Source: Granulosicoccus sp036478595
GTDB taxonomy: Bacteria; Pseudomonadota; Gammaproteobacteria; Granulosicoccales; Granulosicoccaceae
Direction: 5' to 3'
NCBI GenBank assembly: GCA_036478595.1
Contig: JAZGEF010000073.1
Coordinates: forward strand, 1-64,000
Length of the DNA: 64,000 nt
The translations under genes were made by a program, and so were the position numbers. The notes below the pieces were generated by a model that was not told the origin of the DNA, did not search any database, and saw only the letters and a list, made by a program, of their open reading frames with translations. This document shows positions 51,691-60,803 of the stretch, piece after piece (the stretch's first letter is position 1; the number at the start of each line of letters is the position of its first letter).

Positions 51691-52740
51691 ATGCCGTTTA
51701 AACAAAATCACTCACGCAACAATAATATGGTTAAGGTTTTTTTGGCGCTTTTGTGTCTGGGCTATCTTGCTTCAGGATTTACTACGCCGAGCCTGTTTCG
51801 AATTGGTACCGGAGGAAGTAGTGGCACCTATTTCCCGATCGGGTCGCTTATTGCTGCATCCATCAGTGATGTTTTTTCTGGCGATGCAGGTCAACCCAAC
51901 TTCGCGTCTGTTGATGGCTTGTTTGCGGTAGCGCAGCGTTCCAATGGTTCGGTGGCTAATGTTGAGGACATTGAAAACGGGTTACTTGAAGGAGCGTTGT
52001 CACAGGCCGATGTCACTCACTGGGCATATTATGGTACAGGTCCGTATTCAACGCAGCCAGCCAAGACTTCGCTGCGAGCTGTTGCATCTCTTTACCCCGA
52101 AAGTCTTCATCTTGTTGTGCGCTCCGAGAGCAATATTCGGAGTGTGCGTGATTTGATTGGGCATCGCGTATCCATCGATGAAGCGGGTTCGGGAACCCTT
52201 TTTGATGTCCGTACAGTGCTGGAAGCCTACGGGATTGCTGTAGACGAAATCAATGCCGTTTATCTCAAGCCTGCGGATGCAATTGATCGTTTCCGGCAGG
52301 ATAAGCTTGATGCATTTTTTATAGTCGCAGGCTATCCGGTATCGGCAATTTCTGAACTTGTGCGAGAGAACAAGGCTGTTGTCGTGCCCATCGATGGTGT
52401 TGAGATTGATATCTTATTGCGCCAATATCCATTTTTTTCCAGAGATGTTATTCCCAGTAACGCTTACCCTAATGCCAGTGAAGTGCCTACCGTTGCGGTA
52501 ACCGCGCAACTGTTAGTCAGTTCCGATATTAGTGAAGAGCTGGCCTATGAAATAACCCGAAAGTTATGGGATGCAGAGACGCTGGAGTATCTTGCTGATG
52601 GGCATCCGAAAGGGCGGGCGGTTCAGCTCGATACTGCTTTGATTGGCATCAGTATTCCGCTGCACAATGGCGCGCGGCAATTTTATAGCGAGTTGGGAAT
52701 TTCAATGACAGGAATACCTGTCTATGACCCACTCAAATGA
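51691..52740 (+). CDS. TAXI-family binding protein coupled to a two-component system
   Basis: A TAXI-type TRAP solute-binding protein. The signal segment is VKVFLALLCLGYLASGF, the mature start FRIGTGGSSGTYFPIGSLIA is the family hallmark, and SIDEAGSGTLFDVRTVLEAYG and AFFIVAGYPVSAISELV form the ligand cleft. It overlaps the histidine kinase gene by four bases and has no permease of its own. Its place suggests a periplasmic receptor that presents ligand to the kinase. The real transporter protein of the same family is at 55491. ATG 51727 (MVKVFLALL) is an alternative start. Confidence 0.88.
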   Translation: MPFKQNHSRNNNMVKVFLALLCLGYLASGFTTPSLFRIGTGGSSGTYFPIGSLIAASISDVFSGDAGQPNFASVDGLFAVAQRSNGSVANVEDIENGLLEGALSQADVTHWAYYGTGPYSTQPAKTSLRAVASLYPESLHLVVRSESNIRSVRDLIGHRVSIDEAGSGTLFDVRTVLEAYGIAVDEINAVYLKPADAIDRFRQDKLDAFFIVAGYPVSAISELVRENKAVVVPIDGVEIDILLRQYPFFSRDVIPSNAYPNASEVPTVAVTAQLLVSSDISEELAYEITRKLWDAETLEYLADGHPKGRAVQLDTALIGISIPLHNGARQFYSELGISMTGIPVYDPLK

Positions 52741-54590
52741 CGGCGTCAAACTCACAACTCGAAAATTGGAGCGAGAGGGCTTGGACGGCGGGTGTTTTTC
52801 TAATTTTAGTGGTTGCAGGAATTCTCCTCGCTTTTTTTGTCTACAAAGCGACAACTTCGCTCAGTGAAGCCTTGGCAGAAGAAGTGCTTGAGCAACAACG
52901 CGATGTCGCCGAACTGTTGCATGAGTTTTCGTCCGTCTCTCTTGCAATAGAAACTTATCGTTTATCTCGGCAAGCTGAACACCACGTTGCTTTATTAAAT
53001 GCGCTTGATCGAGCATCTGAACAGCTTAAGCTTATGCGGTCCCAATACAGCTTCCGACAATTAGATGGAGCGGCCAAAGCTCACGCATACACTCGACCCG
53101 TTTTGGAAGATGTGAGTTACTGGATGCGGCAGGGTATACACGGTTTTGAGGCTACGTCTGAAGAAGTATTGTCGGTTGCATCAGTTCGGGTGCATGAGCG
53201 TTACGACAGCCTGAGGCTGATCGCTCATGAAGCAGACGAAGTTGCACAGTCACTGATATCTGAACAGCGCAACAATTTAAGTATATTTAGCCATTCGCTA
53301 CTTTTTTTGCTCGCAGGTTTTGCCATCCTGTCTCTGGCTATTTTTTCGCTTCTCGTACGTCAGAGAAATATGCAAATTCGTTTTGGCGAAGTGCAGCAGA
53401 ATCGCAATGAATCTATAATAAAAGCTGAGTCTCGAGGAAGGAAAAAGGCAGAGTCTGCACTATCGGGGTCAGAAAAGATGCTTCGTGAAACGCTAAACGC
53501 GATACCGGCGAATATTGCAATGATCGATTCTGAGGGGTTGATCGCAGCGGCTAACACACCATGGAAGCACGTTGTTCAAGCGACCGGTTCGCTACAAAAA
53601 AACGGGGGTATCGGTAAGCAGTTTGGCTCCGTCTATCATTCATTGGTCGACCCCACGGTGCCCGGAGCAAGCCGTTTATTCGACAGTATTGAATCGGTGC
53701 AATCAGGCAATACCAAACTCCTGTCGGAGGAGTTCATGCTTGATGATCCTAACGGCAGGCGGTGGGTCGAAATTTCAGCTATTCCGTTTGATAACAACGG
53801 CGAGCGGCATACTGTGCTGGTGCATGAAAACGTGACGGATCGAAAACAACTGGAAGAACACGATCGGCGCTTGCGGGCGGAGTTAGCGCATGTGTCGCGG
53901 CTCACTAGTGCAGGGGAGCTTGCGACCGGATTGGCTCATGAACTTAATCAACCGCTGACCGCCATTAGCCACAATTGTCACTCGGCATTAGCAAGCATAA
54001 AAGACAATGGTGGCCCTGATCTAGAGCTTACCGAGACGTTGGATGATATTTATACGCTAGCGCAACGCGCTGGCGACATTATCCGTAGCATGAGGCGATT
54101 AACCCAAAAGGGTTCAACAGAAGTTGTCCTGACCGAAATCAATACTTTGATCGAAGAGACGATTCGGCTCACACAGCCTGATGCCCGTGAGAAAGGTGTA
54201 GAGGTTCAACTTTCTTTATTAGAAGGCGCGCCGTTACTGCAAATTGATCCAGTGCAAATTCAACAGGTGTTGGTTAACTTAGAGCGCAATGGTGTTGAGG
54301 CGATGAGCCAAGCTGATTCCCCTTATAAAAAATTAACGATTTCCACAGCCATTGTTGAATCTGGTCAATTCCAGATTTCCGTCTCTGACACAGGGCCAGG
54401 GCTTGCAACTGCAATTCGGAACACCCTATTCGACACATTTCAAACCACCAAGAAAGAGAGCATGGGGTTGGGGCTGGCAATCAGTCGTTCCATCGTCGAC
54501 GCCCATGGTGGGCGATTGTGGGTAGACCAGAATCAAGAATTTGGTGTAACGTTTAGATTCACTTTGCCTGTTGCCTCTAAAGTGAGCTGA
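52737..54590 (+). CDS. Membrane sensor histidine kinase with PAS domain
   Basis: Order: membrane helix (AGVFLILVVAGILLAFFVY), a helical periplasmic domain of about 145 residues, a second helix (LLFLLAGFAILSLAIFSLLV near residues 184-204), a coiled linker, a PAS domain (about 245-370), then the kinase core. The phospho-His is in ATGLAHELNQPLTAISHN (H about 401), the N-box is NLERNGVEAM, and the G boxes are VSDTGPGL and MGLGLAISRSIVDAHGG. This is the DctB/FixL-like class. Translation is coupled to the TAXI gene before it, and the response regulator starts four bases later. Confidence 0.93.
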   Translation: MTASNSQLENWSERAWTAGVFLILVVAGILLAFFVYKATTSLSEALAEEVLEQQRDVAELLHEFSSVSLAIETYRLSRQAEHHVALLNALDRASEQLKLMRSQYSFRQLDGAAKAHAYTRPVLEDVSYWMRQGIHGFEATSEEVLSVASVRVHERYDSLRLIAHEADEVAQSLISEQRNNLSIFSHSLLFLLAGFAILSLAIFSLLVRQRNMQIRFGEVQQNRNESIIKAESRGRKKAESALSGSEKMLRETLNAIPANIAMIDSEGLIAAANTPWKHVVQATGSLQKNGGIGKQFGSVYHSLVDPTVPGASRLFDSIESVQSGNTKLLSEEFMLDDPNGRRWVEISAIPFDNNGERHTVLVHENVTDRKQLEEHDRRLRAELAHVSRLTSAGELATGLAHELNQPLTAISHNCHSALASIKDNGGPDLELTETLDDIYTLAQRAGDIIRSMRRLTQKGSTEVVLTEINTLIEETIRLTQPDAREKGVEVQLSLLEGAPLLQIDPVQIQQVLVNLERNGVEAMSQADSPYKKLTISTAIVESGQFQISVSDTGPGLATAIRNTLFDTFQTTKKESMGLGLAISRSIVDAHGGRLWVDQNQEFGVTFRFTLPVASKVS

Positions 54591-54594
54591 CACT

Positions 54595-55221
54595 ATGCAT
54601 AAACATACCGTTTACGTTGTTGATGATGATGCGGATGTGAGAAAAGCGTTGACGCGCTCACTATCCAGGCATGGTTACGAAGTTTACGCATACGCGAGCG
54701 CCGAAGCATTGCTTGCTGAGCCGATCCCCAAACAAGTTGCTTGCTTGGTGCTCGATGTACGAATGCCAGGGATGAACGGTTTGGAGCTACAACGCAAATT
54801 GCTTGAGGATGATATTCATCTGCCAATAATCTTTATCACTGGGCATGGTGATATTCCAATGTCAGTCCGGGCCATCAAAGATGGTGCAAAAGATTTCTTG
54901 GAAAAACCCTATCAAGTAGAAGATTTGCTGCAAAAAATTGATCAGGCTATAGCTGCTGAGTTGGAGCGAAGTTCTACACACTCTCAGGAGATCGCAGTCA
55001 AAGAGCATTATGAAACGTTGACAGCGCGTGAACAAGAAGTGCTGCGCTTGCTGGTTTCCGGTGCATCTGATGCGTCAAATAAAATCGTAGCCAGGCAGCT
55101 AGAGATCAGTCATCGCACGGTGGATGATCATCGAGCGAAGATCATGTTAAAAATGCAAGCTCGCTCCTTCATTGAATTGGTTGAAATGAGCAAGGTTTGC
55201 GGTGTTTACAGCGTAGAGTGA
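54595..55221 (+). CDS. FixJ-type response regulator
   Basis: An N-terminal receiver with the acidic pair in VYVVDDDADVRKAL, phospho-Asp at about 54 in LVLDVRMPGMNGLEL, the Thr in FITGHGD and the Lys in FLEKPY. The LuxR/FixJ helix-turn-helix (about 140-200) has LTAREQEVLRLLVSGASD and the recognition helix in LEISHRTVDDHRAKIMLK. The partner kinase is immediately upstream, and the probable target is the TAXI-TRAP promoter immediately downstream. Confidence 0.94.
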   Translation: MHKHTVYVVDDDADVRKALTRSLSRHGYEVYAYASAEALLAEPIPKQVACLVLDVRMPGMNGLELQRKLLEDDIHLPIIFITGHGDIPMSVRAIKDGAKDFLEKPYQVEDLLQKIDQAIAAELERSSTHSQEIAVKEHYETLTAREQEVLRLLVSGASDASNKIVARQLEISHRTVDDHRAKIMLKMQARSFIELVEMSKVCGVYSVE

Positions 55222-55317
55222 TCTTTGTCTTGCCGGCTCATCAGCATGGCCTTGTGTGGGCATAGCTACACCCTGCTTTCATCCATTGTTGCAGCTAACT
55301 CCTTGATTTATTTATTT

Positions 55318-55335
55318 ATCCGTAGCCGTACGGAT
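55318..55335. promoter_or_regulatory. Perfect inverted repeat upstream of the TAXI-TRAP genes
   Basis: ATCCGTA and TACGGAT are perfect 7-base arms around GCCG, about 155 bases before the TAXI gene and 100 after the regulator gene. It is a good candidate operator for the FixJ-type regulator. An ACTCGAGT palindrome also lies near 55430. Nothing else is seen in 55222-55490. Confidence 0.55.
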
Positions 55336-55490
55336 ACTATTCTTATTCGAGTCCGAGCATTCTAGTTTGATCCTTACCGCCGAGCAATCTTTTAGGGCTG
55401 GGTGGAGGGGGGGGTTAAAACAACATATAACTCGAGTTGCTTGTGATTTATCTATCAGCAAATCCGATTCATGGGTGGAGGTACTAATAA

Positions 55491-56462
55491 ATGATTAAAG
55501 GTTTAAAACAATCGCTGTTAGCAGCGAGCATAGTAGCGAGCGCAACGGTAACTGGAACCGCCAGCGCGGAGACGTTTGTCACGATAGGAACAGGCGGACA
55601 AACCGGTGTTTACTACGTGGTGGGTGGTTCTATCTGCAAGCTAGTAAACCGCGGAACCAAAGAGCATGACGTTAAATGCACGCACACCACAGGTGGTTCG
55701 GTCAAGAATATCAATGGTATTCGAGCTGGCGACCTGGATTTGGGAGTAGCACAATCAGACTGGCAGTATCATGGTTATAACGGTACTGCTCCTAAGCAGT
55801 TTCCAGATGGTGCTTATGAAGAGCTCCGAGCAGTATTTTCTGTTCACCCCGAGCCATTCACGGTAGTAGCTCGTGCTGATTCTGGTATCACTAAGTTCGA
55901 AGATCTAGTGGGTAAGCGAGTCAACATTGGTAACCCTGGCTCTGGCGCTCGCGGCACCATGGAAGTCGTTATGGATGCGATGGGCTGGACAATGGACAGC
56001 TTTAAATTGGCAGCCGAGCTTAAGTCATCTGAGCAGTCTCAAGCGCTTTGCGACAACAAAATCGATGCGATGGTATTCACCGTTGGTCATCCAAGTGGAA
56101 CCATTAAAGAGGCGACGACCTCATGTGATTCTATTTTGATTCCTGTGGTAGGCGATGTAATTGATAAACTTGCTGGTGATAATGCTTACTACGCTAAAAC
56201 GGTTATTCCTGGTGGCATGTATACCGGCACTGATGCCGATACAGCAACATTTGGTGTTGGTGCGACATTCGTCACTGCGTCAACAGTTGATGAAGATACT
56301 GTTTACACAATCGTCAAATCGGTTTTTGAAAACTTTAAACGTTTCAAACGATTGCATCCTGCGTTCGAAAACTTAACCGAAGCGGATATGATTTCCAAAA
56401 ATATTTCCGCGCCACTACATAAAGGCGCAATTAAATATTATAAGGAAAAAGGCTGGATGTAA
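55491..56462 (+). CDS. TAXI-family TRAP transporter solute-binding protein
   Basis: A periplasmic binding protein with a clear Sec signal (LLAASIVASATVTGTASA, cleaved before ETF). The mature part begins FVTIGTGGQTGVYYVVGGSI. TTGGSVKNINGIRAGDLDLG and VNIGNPGSGARGTMEVVMDA are TAXI hallmarks, and CKLVN/CTHTT could form a disulfide. Known TAXI ligands include glutamate and other small acids; the ligand here is unknown. It has a good GGGTGGAGG ribosome site. A hairpin terminator separates it from the permease gene. Confidence 0.93.
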   Translation: MIKGLKQSLLAASIVASATVTGTASAETFVTIGTGGQTGVYYVVGGSICKLVNRGTKEHDVKCTHTTGGSVKNINGIRAGDLDLGVAQSDWQYHGYNGTAPKQFPDGAYEELRAVFSVHPEPFTVVARADSGITKFEDLVGKRVNIGNPGSGARGTMEVVMDAMGWTMDSFKLAAELKSSEQSQALCDNKIDAMVFTVGHPSGTIKEATTSCDSILIPVVGDVIDKLAGDNAYYAKTVIPGGMYTGTDADTATFGVGATFVTASTVDEDTVYTIVKSVFENFKRFKRLHPAFENLTEADMISKNISAPLHKGAIKYYKEKGWM

Positions 56463-56483
56463 GTCCACCATATGGAAAGTTGG

Positions 56484-56508
56484 CGCACCCTTGGGGTGCG
56501 TCTTTTTT
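56484..56508 (+). terminator. Hairpin with T tract between TAXI and permease genes
   Basis: CGCACCC and GGGTGCG pair around TTG and are followed by TCTTTTTT. It is a standard intrinsic terminator form, placed so that part of the transcription ends after the binding protein gene. Confidence 0.8.
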
Positions 56509-56572
56509 CGGGTACTTAAGTTTTTCCGTTACCATCTCCTGATGCCTATCTGACAACATAAAGGGTTCTCCA

Positions 56573-59185
56573 ATGAGTACTGCAGAATCGTCCAGCACGA
56601 CACCGCCAACCGATGCAGAGCTTGAAGCTCTGGTTGCTTCGTCTGATACCGGCGGGCGTAATCCAACTAATCTAGCAGTGGCTAAACTCATCACAGGGGT
56701 TGCGCTAGCTTGGTCGTTGTTTCAGCTATGGATAGCTTCTCCGTTACCCTTTACATTCGGCATTGGTGTTTTTAACGACACGGAATCCCGCTCAATACAT
56801 CTTGCGTTCGCCATCTTTTTAACCTTTACCGCCTACCCCGCGTTCAGCAAATCTCCACGGGACCACGTCCCCGTCATCGATTGGATTTTTGCAATCGTTG
56901 GTGCATTTTGCGCAGCTTATCTATACCTATTTTATGACCAGCTGTCCCTTCGGCCGGGTAGCCCGAACACCGTAGATATTGTTATCGCGTGCATCGGTAT
57001 GGTGTTGTTATTGGCTGCAACCTGGCGAGCGCTGGGCCCGCCGCTGATGATCGTTGCCATTCTATTTCTGCTTTATTGCTTTGGCGGACAGAGCATGCCC
57101 GGTATCCTGGCCTGGAAAGGCGCCTCATTTGGCGCTATTGCCGATAATCAGTGGCTCTCTACTGATGGCGTATTTGGCATAGCCTTGGGTGTATCGAGCG
57201 GTTTTGTATTTCTATTTGTACTCTTTGGCGCGCTACTTGATAAGGCCGGAGCGGGTAACTATTTCATTAAAGTCGCGTTTTCGTTATTAGGCCACTATCG
57301 CGGTGGGCCTGCGAAGGCTGCGGTGGTTTCGTCTGCGATGACAGGTTTGATTTCTGGTTCATCAATCGCGAATGTTGTCACCACCGGCACATTTACCATC
57401 CCGATGATGAAACGAGTGGGGTTTAGTGCTGAAAAAGCCGGAGCAGTAGAAGTCGCATCGTCTGTCAATGGGCAGATCATGCCACCGGTGATGGGCGCGG
57501 CGGCATTTTTGATGGTGGAATACGTTGGTATCAGCTATTTCGAAGTGGTTAAGCACGCAATCATTCCAGCTTTGATTTCATATATTGCCTTGGTTTACAT
57601 AGTGCACCTTGAATCGATGAAACTCGATATGCAAGGCTTGCCGCGACGCAGCGAACCACGGCCATTGCTTGTTGCGATGGGGCGTTTTGCCTTAGGTATT
57701 TTCCTGATATGCGTACTCAGCTTTGCCGTGTACTACGGTCTGGGCTGGCTCAAGCCTATTGCGGGCGACTCCGCTGCCTGGATAATTGCGGCTGGCATTG
57801 CGGTTGTTTATTTGGGGTTGGCATACACTTGTGCAAAGCAGCCCGATCTTGTGATTGATGATCCAAACGCGCCGGTACTGGAATTGCCAGAGTCAAAACC
57901 GACCATTCTCTCAGGCTTGCATTATCTACTCCCAGTCATCGTACTTATCTGGTGTTTGATGGTTGAGCGATTGAGCCCGGGTCTGTCAGCTTTCTGGGCT
58001 ACCGTGCTGATGATTTTTATTCTGCTAACACAGCGTCCACTATTTGCGATGTTCCGTGGTGAAGGAGATATGGGTCGTTATGTGAAGCAAGGTTATGTTG
58101 AATTAATCGATGGCTTGGTAACGGGTGCAAGAAATATGATCGGCATTGGTATTGCCACTGCAACTGCCGGGATCATAGTCGGTGCTGTGTCATTAACTGG
58201 TGTTGGATTAGTGCTTGCCGATTTGGTCGAAATTATGTCGATGGGTAATCTATTGCTGATGCTGCTATTCACAGCAATACTTAGCCTTATTCTAGGCATG
58301 GGTCTGCCGACGACGGCAAACTACATCGTAGTATCATCGTTATTAGCGCCGGTTATCGTGACGCTTGGCCAACAGTCAGGCCTAATCGTCCCGCTAATCG
58401 CCGTACATTTGTTTGTTTTCTACTTTGGCATCATGGCGGATGTCACCCCGCCGGTGGGGCTTGCCTCGTTCGCAGCCGCCGCCATTTCCGGGGGTGATCC
58501 GATCCGGACAGGTTTCGTCGCCTTCTTTTATAGTTTGCGAACCGCAATGCTGCCTTTTCTATTCATCTTTAACACTGACATGCTGTTAATAGATGTGAAT
58601 TGGTTTGAGGGCATCATTGTGTTTATTGTCGCAACGGTGGCCATGCTGCTGTTTGCTGCAGCAACACAGGGCTGGTTTCTTACAAGAAACCGCTTATGGG
58701 AAACGCTGGCGCTATTGCTCATTGCCTTCACACTCTTCCGCCCTGGGTTCTTTATGGATAGAATTTCTCCTCGGTTTGCTGATACTGCACCCAGTACGCT
58801 GATGGAGACGATTGCAAAACTGGAGCCCGGATCTGAGCTAAGGCTACGGGTTCTTGGTGAGGATGAAGTAGGGCGAGAACGTTCGTTTGTTGCGCCGTTG
58901 ATTATTGGCGAAGGTACAACAGGCGAAGAAAAAATGGAAAACATCGGGCTTGAGCTTCTGGCGGGCGATGATGGCTCTGTGGTTATCGATGGGGTGGGTT
59001 TTGATAGCCCGGCAGAACAGGCGGGCTTAGACTTTGACCAGGTTATTCAAACCGTATCAGTGCCACAGTCTTCTTTGCCCAAGCAACTGATGTATATTCC
59101 GGCATTGTTGCTACTTGGATTAATTTGGAAGACACAAAAAGGCCGGCGCAGTAAATCGATCGGCACTGTGACGGCGGAGGCTTAG
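56573..59185 (+). CDS. TRAP transporter fused permease (4TM/12TM, DctQ-DctM type)
   Basis: An inner-membrane sodium-coupled carrier with small and large subunits fused, as usual in TAXI systems. The M domain shows LISGSSIANVVTTGTFTIPM and EVASSVNGQIMPPVMGAAAF in the first half, and GMGLPTTANYIVVSSLLAPV and GIMADVTPPVGLASFAAAAI in the second, the canonical DctM sites. After the last helix a soluble C-terminal part (about 745-850) matches the DUF3394 region, with the PDZ-like GVGFDSPAEQAGLDFDQVIQ. The UspA gene follows after two bases. Confidence 0.93.
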   Translation: MSTAESSSTTPPTDAELEALVASSDTGGRNPTNLAVAKLITGVALAWSLFQLWIASPLPFTFGIGVFNDTESRSIHLAFAIFLTFTAYPAFSKSPRDHVPVIDWIFAIVGAFCAAYLYLFYDQLSLRPGSPNTVDIVIACIGMVLLLAATWRALGPPLMIVAILFLLYCFGGQSMPGILAWKGASFGAIADNQWLSTDGVFGIALGVSSGFVFLFVLFGALLDKAGAGNYFIKVAFSLLGHYRGGPAKAAVVSSAMTGLISGSSIANVVTTGTFTIPMMKRVGFSAEKAGAVEVASSVNGQIMPPVMGAAAFLMVEYVGISYFEVVKHAIIPALISYIALVYIVHLESMKLDMQGLPRRSEPRPLLVAMGRFALGIFLICVLSFAVYYGLGWLKPIAGDSAAWIIAAGIAVVYLGLAYTCAKQPDLVIDDPNAPVLELPESKPTILSGLHYLLPVIVLIWCLMVERLSPGLSAFWATVLMIFILLTQRPLFAMFRGEGDMGRYVKQGYVELIDGLVTGARNMIGIGIATATAGIIVGAVSLTGVGLVLADLVEIMSMGNLLLMLLFTAILSLILGMGLPTTANYIVVSSLLAPVIVTLGQQSGLIVPLIAVHLFVFYFGIMADVTPPVGLASFAAAAISGGDPIRTGFVAFFYSLRTAMLPFLFIFNTDMLLIDVNWFEGIIVFIVATVAMLLFAAATQGWFLTRNRLWETLALLLIAFTLFRPGFFMDRISPRFADTAPSTLMETIAKLEPGSELRLRVLGEDEVGRERSFVAPLIIGEGTTGEEKMENIGLELLAGDDGSVVIDGVGFDSPAEQAGLDFDQVIQTVSVPQSSLPKQLMYIPALLLLGLIWKTQKGRRSKSIGTVTAEA

Positions 59186-59187
59186 TT

Positions 59188-59613
59188 ATGTTTCAACGAA
59201 TATTAGTTCCTGTAGATATGTCATCGCCGGAAGCGGGGTTAAGGAGTTGCCCGCGCGCCAATGAAATGGCTGAAGCCTGGGGTAGTCAGGTTCAGATAAT
59301 GACCGTACTCCCTGGTTTCAGCATGCCTATGGTTGCGTCGTATTTTCCGAAAAACGCAATGGAAGATATGCGCGCTAAGATGACTAAAGATCTCGAAAAA
59401 CTGGCTCAAGAGCTTTTTACAACCATGCCTGAGATCAACGTAAGGTCTGGCAAACGTGCACATGAAATACTGGAAGAAACCAAAAGCTGGAATGCCGATC
59501 TAATTGTGTTTGGTTGCCGTCCTAAGGACGTGCTAGGTGGTGAGTTAATGCTGGGCTCATGTGGTACCACCGTAGCCGAACGAGCCGTGTGCAGTGTTTT
59601 AGTGGCCCGATAA
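59188..59613 (+). CDS. Universal stress protein (UspA family)
   Basis: A 141-residue Usp-fold protein. FQRILVPVDMSSPEA is the first strand and nucleotide loop, and the C-terminal FGCRPKDVLGGELMLGSCGT holds a G-x2-G-x9-G-S/C-type ATP site in altered form. Usp proteins coupled to TRAP systems (for example TeaD) modulate transport; two bases separate it from the permease gene, so a regulatory role for this transporter is likely. Confidence 0.9.
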   Translation: MFQRILVPVDMSSPEAGLRSCPRANEMAEAWGSQVQIMTVLPGFSMPMVASYFPKNAMEDMRAKMTKDLEKLAQELFTTMPEINVRSGKRAHEILEETKSWNADLIVFGCRPKDVLGGELMLGSCGTTVAERAVCSVLVAR

Positions 59614-59635
59614 GTTAGAACCCAACGGCCATTAC

Positions 59636-59902
59636 TCAGTCAGGATTTTTTGAAGCCCACTCACTTTTAGTGAATGCTTTGATGGTGAGCGCGTGAATCG
59701 CACCAGATTTGATGTGATCGTCGAGCACGGCGTAAACCAGCTTGTGACGCTGCACAGGCGTTAGGCCTTCAAATTTATCGCTAATTATTTGCGCTTCAAA
59801 TTTGCTGCCGTCGCCAAGGATATTCGCTTCAGACCCTTCGATGGCTTTTTCGACCAAACCATTGAAATAATCCATTCGCACTACATTGCTTTGATTGCTC
59901 AT
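59636..59902 (-). CDS. ibaG: BolA family protein (IbaG-like)
   Basis: An 88-residue BolA-fold protein with FEAQIISDKFEGLTPVQRHK, LVYAVLDDHIKSGAIHALTI and the conserved C-terminal His of the IHAL motif. IbaG-type proteins bind [2Fe-2S] clusters with monothiol glutaredoxins. ATG 59902 gives the usual length; the open frame runs to 59947. It is convergent with the UspA gene. Confidence 0.9.
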   Translation of the reverse strand: MSNQSNVVRMDYFNGLVEKAIEGSEANILGDGSKFEAQIISDKFEGLTPVQRHKLVYAVLDDHIKSGAIHALTIKAFTKSEWASKNPD

Positions 59903-59993
59903 ATCGTGAGTATACCCAATATCGTCGATGGGCAATCTCATTGGCAACCATATTGAATAATAAAGCTGAAGGGAAAAGCTTGTGGTAAAAAAT

Positions 59994-60014
59994 AGGGCTC
60001 GCAGGACGAGCCCT
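59994..60014. terminator. Bidirectional intrinsic terminator
   Basis: AGGGCTCG and CGAGCCCT pair around CAGGA. On the minus strand a six-T run follows, so it most likely ends transcription of the lipoprotein gene at 60148-60477. Confidence 0.7.
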
Positions 60015-60147
60015 TAATTTGGGGGTGAGAACGTGACACCAAGTATTACCGGAGCACGTGACAAAAGATTAGTAGTGCCTCACCAGAAGTCAATAAATGT
60101 TTGATTAGATAGTAATAAATTGACTGACTTAGCGCATAATCTCTGCG

Positions 60148-60477
60148 TTATGGGCTTTCAAAGAACACATAAGAAGTGGAATAGTCGCTAAATTCGAAAT
60201 ACACTTTTTTTTCGCCGTCATCAGAAACGCCGTTTAGATTGGTATCCATAATGCCGTAACCAAACCGATATGGGCGATCAACACCTGAGCTTGTTCCACT
60301 GGCTGTTGAGAGCTTATCTATTTGCATAAAGCGTTTAACGAGTTTGTCGCCAGCGTAGACTTCCAATACGCCATTGGTTCCGGTCCAGTTTTGCACTGCT
60401 CGGCCAATTTTGTTTTGAGATTCTTGAGTACAGCTTGCCAGCAATAACGTGCAGGCTATGAGTAAAATGGGTTTCAT
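60148..60477 (-). CDS. Small lipoprotein, unknown
   Basis: A 109-residue protein with a lipoprotein signal peptide (ILLIACTLLLASC, lipobox LASC, Cys 16). The mature part looks like a small beta domain (GVLEVYAGDKLVKRF, PYRFGYGIMDTNLNGV). The DTNLNGVSDDGEK segment resembles a single calcium-binding Asp/Asn loop. No family is assigned. Confidence 0.75.
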   Translation of the reverse strand: MKPILLIACTLLLASCTQESQNKIGRAVQNWTGTNGVLEVYAGDKLVKRFMQIDKLSTASGTSSGVDRPYRFGYGIMDTNLNGVSDDGEKKVYFEFSDYSTSYVFFESP

Positions 60478-60587
60478 GGTGGTCGTTCCAAAAATGAGTT
60501 ACTGCATGTAGTGTATCTATTTAAGTGGGTGAACGGCGTGGCAAACCCACTTTCGGGCGTGACAAGCTCTTTACTAATGAGATTTTA

Positions 60588-60803
60588 ATGACTGACACAG
60601 ACAAGAAATACGGTATTGCGATTCAATTGCCGGAAAACGATCCTATGGCAGCACCCCATCTATTGGGTGATAATTGGCAGGGTGAGCGCTGGTACGGCTC
60701 TGCATCTGCACGAGACGCGGCCCTAGTTGATATGCAAAACCACCCCATCTATTACCGCCAGGGCGATACACCCTCTATCGTATTAACCAAAGTGGAGCGT
60801 TAG
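60588..60803 (+). CDS. Small conserved-looking protein, unknown
   Basis: A 71-residue soluble protein from ATG 60588 (MTDTDKKYGIAIQLPENDPM). It has GDNWQGERWYGSASARDAAL, then NHPIYYRQGD, which looks like a compact domain rather than a chance frame. The stop overlaps the end of the convergent SixA gene by four bases. No family is recognised. Confidence 0.6.
   Translation: MTDTDKKYGIAIQLPENDPMAAPHLLGDNWQGERWYGSASARDAALVDMQNHPIYYRQGDTPSIVLTKVER

Noticed and set aside
51436..51931. Frames on both strands between the 50543 gene and the TAXI gene
   Set aside because: Composition is irregular (runs of Trp, Arg, Cys), and they overlap the TAXI coding start and signal peptide.
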